From Rhodospirillaceae bacterium bin65 (GTDB lineage: Bacteria; Pseudomonadota; Alphaproteobacteria; Bin65), in contig MPMX01000028.1 in the NCBI GenBank assembly GCA_002238725.1, positions 1 to 56,145 of the forward strand: DNA of 56,145 bases. The letters run 5' to 3'. Shown piece by piece: positions 54,060-56,145 of this stretch. Both the position numbers and the translations under genes were made by a program. Numbering within the stretch: the first letter of the stretch is position 1; every line of letters begins with the position of its first letter. Below the pieces are notes generated by a model. It made no database searches. It was not told where the DNA came from and saw nothing but the letters and a program-made list of their open reading frames with translations.

Positions 54060-55410
54060 TTTTCCAAACCTCCACGATATCTGACAATTCCTGCGTAGTA
54101 AATTTGAAGTACTTTCGGGTTTGAAAGCTATGTTCAAAAGAATTTGCTAGTAACCTTTGTTTTAATCGATTACTTGGAATAGTATTAATAACATTATGTA
54201 GATAAGCATCTAATCCCTTTAGGTCACGAGCGTCGCTCAGTAAAGAATTTGAAAAGTAAATTCCGGATACAACGTTCTTCTTATTATTTACGAGTCTCGT
54301 ATTACCTGCTAAAAATCGAATTCTTTTTTCGAGTAGTCTACGGGCCCGCTTTTCTGACCTGCGAGACTGTTTGTTGTAGTCATCAATAGAAAGATCAATA
54401 CGTCGTTTGTACCGCTCCTTCTTTTTCTTGGTCATTCTCAGAACAACTGATCCACCTTGAATGTCAAATCTGTATCCCAAATATTCGACCATAAAATTTC
54501 GGTCGGAGTCTATTGTTATAATTTTTGTCTTTTCCCTGTTACGGGTCAACCCCCTGTCCCTTAACACAGCTGTTACGGTCCTACGAAATTGCGAAGTACC
54601 GACATTTGGTGGTGGGCAGTAGATGATGAACATATCATCAACGTAACGGGCATAATACAATACTCCCGGGAAATTGCGTATAGATCGATCAATGTCCCGC
54701 ATGTACAGTTCTGCAAGATAGGCACTAATTCCGATTCCTCGAGGTAATCCTGTTTCGTTGCCGGTCTTCTGTCCGTATTCGAACAATACACGGCTGATTA
54801 TTCTCTTCGAAGTTTGAGTAAGAAGTGGGTCATCATTTAGTTTTCTTAAGATCAATCTTCTTGGAATACTTTCGTAAAATGAGGATATGTCTGTTTTAAT
54901 GATGTACTTTGGAAGTTTATCTCCAAGCAATTCTCTCAGTTGACATACAATGTGATGCCTATTCCCCTGCTTTACTTTGTATAGGCGCCGGATATTATGC
55001 TGGACTTGCTTTAACGCGAAGTATGTTGCAGGATTCCGCTCAGCAACAAATACCTGTTTGGGAGTACCAATATCTACCTTTGTGATGCCGAAAGAAAAAT
55101 TCTTCATTCCAACTGCAATGCTAGCTTTTTCCAACTCAAATTTAAGCATTGTCTCTTTTCTATTTTCTAGATCTTCGATTTCAATCTTAAGTTTCTCTTT
55201 CCTTTCTTCATACTCCTTAGGAAGATACAGTTCCCTCTCTTTTTTAAGCAGCCTCAAATTTTTCTTGCTTACTTGTATTAGTCGACTTTGTTTTTCAATT
55301 TCAGGAAATAAGTCCGATTCCAAATAATTTCCTAGACGGTTTTCTATATCATAGATTTTTCGGAAGTTGGATGCAGAGAAAGATTGATCGAGCATTGGCC
55401 TATAACTCAC
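54049..55410 (-). CDS. drt3a: Antiviral reverse transcriptase, Drt3a/UG3-like
   Basis: A 453-residue RT. An N-terminal FSASNFRKIYDIENRLGNYL block is followed by a charged coiled-coil (residues ~35-95) and then the RT core: motif A YIIKTDISSFYESI (Asp174), motif B GLPRGIGISAYLAELYM (221-237), motif C ARYVDDMFIIY (Asp pair 258-259) and VEYLGYRF (308-315). No maturase X domain, primase or nuclease fusion is present. The start may be GTG 55410 or ATG 55395; neither has a strong ribosome site, and the ATG gives MLDQSFSASNF, which is closer to what I expect for the family. It is the first gene of the two-RT operon. Confidence 0.8.
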   Translation of the reverse strand: MSYRPMLDQSFSASNFRKIYDIENRLGNYLESDLFPEIEKQSRLIQVSKKNLRLLKKERELYLPKEYEERKEKLKIEIEDLENRKETMLKFELEKASIAVGMKNFSFGITKVDIGTPKQVFVAERNPATYFALKQVQHNIRRLYKVKQGNRHHIVCQLRELLGDKLPKYIIKTDISSFYESIPRRLILRKLNDDPLLTQTSKRIISRVLFEYGQKTGNETGLPRGIGISAYLAELYMRDIDRSIRNFPGVLYYARYVDDMFIIYCPPPNVGTSQFRRTVTAVLRDRGLTRNREKTKIITIDSDRNFMVEYLGYRFDIQGGSVVLRMTKKKKERYKRRIDLSIDDYNKQSRRSEKRARRLLEKRIRFLAGNTRLVNNKKNVVSGIYFSNSLLSDARDLKGLDAYLHNVINTIPSNRLKQRLLANSFEHSFQTRKYFKFTTQELSDIVEVWKNVT

Positions 55411-55805
55411 CAGCGTCTGCGTTATTGATAACTGGGTTCAATTAATTCTCGGGAAATCTTAGTTCAGACATTTCCTGTAGTAACCTTTGTTGAGCAGATG
55501 AATGGAGTTTTCGCCACATTAGAAACTATGCCTCCAGCTGTGTAGTTCCACCCACGAATGAGCATGCCGTAGTCCGGCTGTCTCGGAAATTTCTGCCGAG
55601 GATATACCTTTTTGCAATATTTTGGGTAAAAGATCAAGGTCTTGTTCGCTCGATGTTTGCTTGGTGTTATGCTGGTCCCGGTTTAATTGCACGGGGCCAA
55701 GGAAAGTCGTTGAGTTTGGGTCCAGACCAAGTTCAGTCCGCAAGCCGGCTCTGCGTAGACACATATGCAGATTTGGCAAAAATGTTTGGCTGGCTGCAAC
55801 AATTG
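55411..55805. other. 395-bp leader region of the RT module
   Basis: Lies between the moeA stop and drt3a. It must contain the drt3a promoter, but no confident -35/-10 pair is visible. A perfect TTGACA begins at the moeA stop (55809-55804, minus strand) without a good -10. GGAAAT/ATTTCC inverted arms lie at 55452-55457 and 55470-55475. A 96-codon TTG-started frame (55519-55809, minus) shows no family resemblance; it may be a gene remnant. Confidence 0.5.
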
Positions 55806-56066
55806 TCAAATGACGGGCAGGTCTTTCGACAACGGAATAATGGCGACGCTGTCGCCGGCCGCCGCCGGGACCGCGTGGGGCGGGCGGACGATCAGCGCAT
55901 CGGCCGCCGCCAGGCGCGAGAGCATCGAGCTGTCCTGCTTCGCGAACGGCGTAGCGACCGGCCGGCCGGCGTCGTCCGTCGACAGGGTGGCGCGCAGATA
56001 GTCCTCCCGCTCGTCGTTGGCGGCCAGGTCCGCGCCCAGGATTGCGGTTTCGGTCGGCGGGCCGTC
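55806..56066. repeat. 261-bp direct repeat, right copy
   Basis: The 3' end of intact moeA. Matches 51422-51682 with 8 mismatches; seven fall within the first 49 bp from the stop codon, one at the CTA/CTC-type site further in. Confidence 0.95.
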
Positions 56067-56145
56067 GGCCGGCCGGCCGAGCATGCGCTGGATGACCGGC
56101 GCCATGAACATCAGGGCGCAGACCAGCGCCGAGACCGGGTTTCCC
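55806..56145 (-). CDS. moeA: Molybdopterin molybdenumtransferase MoeA, C-terminal part (gene runs off the window)
   Basis: The last 112 codons of moeA; the 5' part lies beyond the right edge. The frame reads GNPVSALVCALMFMAPVIQ at the window end (the GNPVS motif of the MoeA/MogA fold) and continues through DYLRATLSTDDAGRPVATP to [14 protein letters not shown] near the C-terminus. MoeA inserts molybdate into adenylylated molybdopterin to form active Moco, needed for enzymes such as the molybdenum hydroxylase at 37.8-40.2 kb. In alphaproteobacteria moeA commonly precedes lexA; here 4.4 kb of foreign DNA separates them. Confidence 0.92.
   Translation of the reverse strand, partial: GNPVSALVCALMFMAPVIQRMLGRPADGPPTETAILGADLAANDEREDYLRATLSTDDAGRPVATPFAKQDSSMLSRLAAADALIVRPPHAVPAAAGDSVAIIPLSKDLPVI

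Larger units (their letters stand above)
51422..55805. mobile_element. 4384-bp insertion unit carrying a two-RT defence module
   Basis: One repeat unit from the left moeA-3' copy to the base before the right copy. It contains the moeA fragment, a 98-bp GC-rich scrap, the candidate ncRNA, drt3b, drt3a and about 395 bp upstream. From about 51781 to 55805 the DNA is strikingly AT-rich compared with the host. There is no integrase or transposase inside, so it either moves passively by homologous recombination through the moeA tail or its mobilisation genes were lost. Recombination between the repeats would delete it cleanly and leave moeA next to lexA. Confidence 0.75.

Noticed and set aside
51936..55410. 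Group II intron, retron or diversity-generating retroelement as explanation for the RTs
   Set aside because: No intron domain V/VI structure or maturase/HNH domain, two RTs instead of one, no msr/msd-like inverted structure upstream, and no template/variable repeat pair (the only direct repeats are the moeA tails, which lack adenine-biased differences).
55519..55809. 96-codon TTG-started frame upstream of drt3a as a gene
   Set aside because: Its start overlaps the moeA stop, there is no ribosome site, no family resemblance, and the composition is intermediate; described as part of the leader instead.

Overview
The window is high-GC DNA from an alphaproteobacterium. Supporting signs are the purL-bolA-grxD order, the moeA-lexA neighbourhood, a GTTC-N7-GTTC LexA box in front of lexA, many catabolic and CoA-linked enzymes, and several small toxin-antitoxin modules. 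Gene content resembles free-living or host-associated Rhodospirillales-like bacteria. That placement is inference; no rRNA or tRNA gene was seen.

Layout. 0-2.5 kb: a two-subunit TPP decarboxylase and a BenE-type transporter. 2.7-5.3 kb: a PLP decarboxylase and a MetE-C-like enzyme. 5.3-6.7 kb: a higBA-like toxin-antitoxin pair whose antitoxin-peptidase has lost its C-terminus. 6.8-8.7 kb: a DapA-family lyase/aldolase coupled to a proline racemase/hydroxyproline epimerase. 8.8-11.7 kb: yicC-gmk, a DUF2927 protein and a GNAT enzyme. 11.7-14.3 kb: a copper-responsive MerR regulator divergent from an operon of DUF4396, cytochrome c, CopC and CopD, with a clear MerR-type promoter between them. 14.4-15.0 kb: a Phd/PIN module. 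15.1-18.0 kb: purL-bolA-grxD. 18-21.3 kb: a decayed antidote gene and two tandem MFS transporters. 21.3-31.0 kb: an Anbu proteasome-like peptidase and, about 6 kb away on the same strand, its usual partners (transglutaminase, alpha-E, circularly permuted ATP-grasp). These are separated by a hydrolase, a beta-propeller protein, an acyl-CoA synthetase and small HicB and DUF433/PIN genes. 31.1-35.2 kb: glcDEF glycolate oxidase. 35.2-41 kb: a compact catabolic operon (flavin reductase, molybdenum hydroxylase large subunit, iron alcohol dehydrogenase, MmgE/PrpD). 41.3-50.3 kb: metY, a CoA-binding protein, tacAT, an HNH nuclease with an AT-rich partner, enoyl-CoA hydratase, DUF427, quinone oxidoreductase, a VOC protein, GST and an FkbM methyltransferase. 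50.6-51.4 kb: lexA with its SOS promoter.

The standout region is 51.4-56.1 kb. A markedly AT-rich insert lies between the 3' end of moeA and lexA. It carries two overlapping reverse-transcriptase genes that look like a type 3 defence-associated RT system (Drt3a/UG3 then Drt3b/UG8). Immediately downstream of the second RT is a structured, terminator-ended stretch containing a (CA)5 tract on the transcribed strand. This is a strong candidate for the system's non-coding RNA. The insert is bounded by a 261-bp direct duplication of the moeA 3' end (8 mismatches, 7 of them in the last 49 bp before the stop codon). The host moeA frame therefore stays intact, and a truncated moeA tail is stranded just upstream of the lexA promoter.

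A second structural finding is a pair of 110-bp palindromic intergenic elements with matching 12-bp inverted ends (23228-23337 and 41042-41151). All family names come from motif and sequence recognition by eye; no database search was run.
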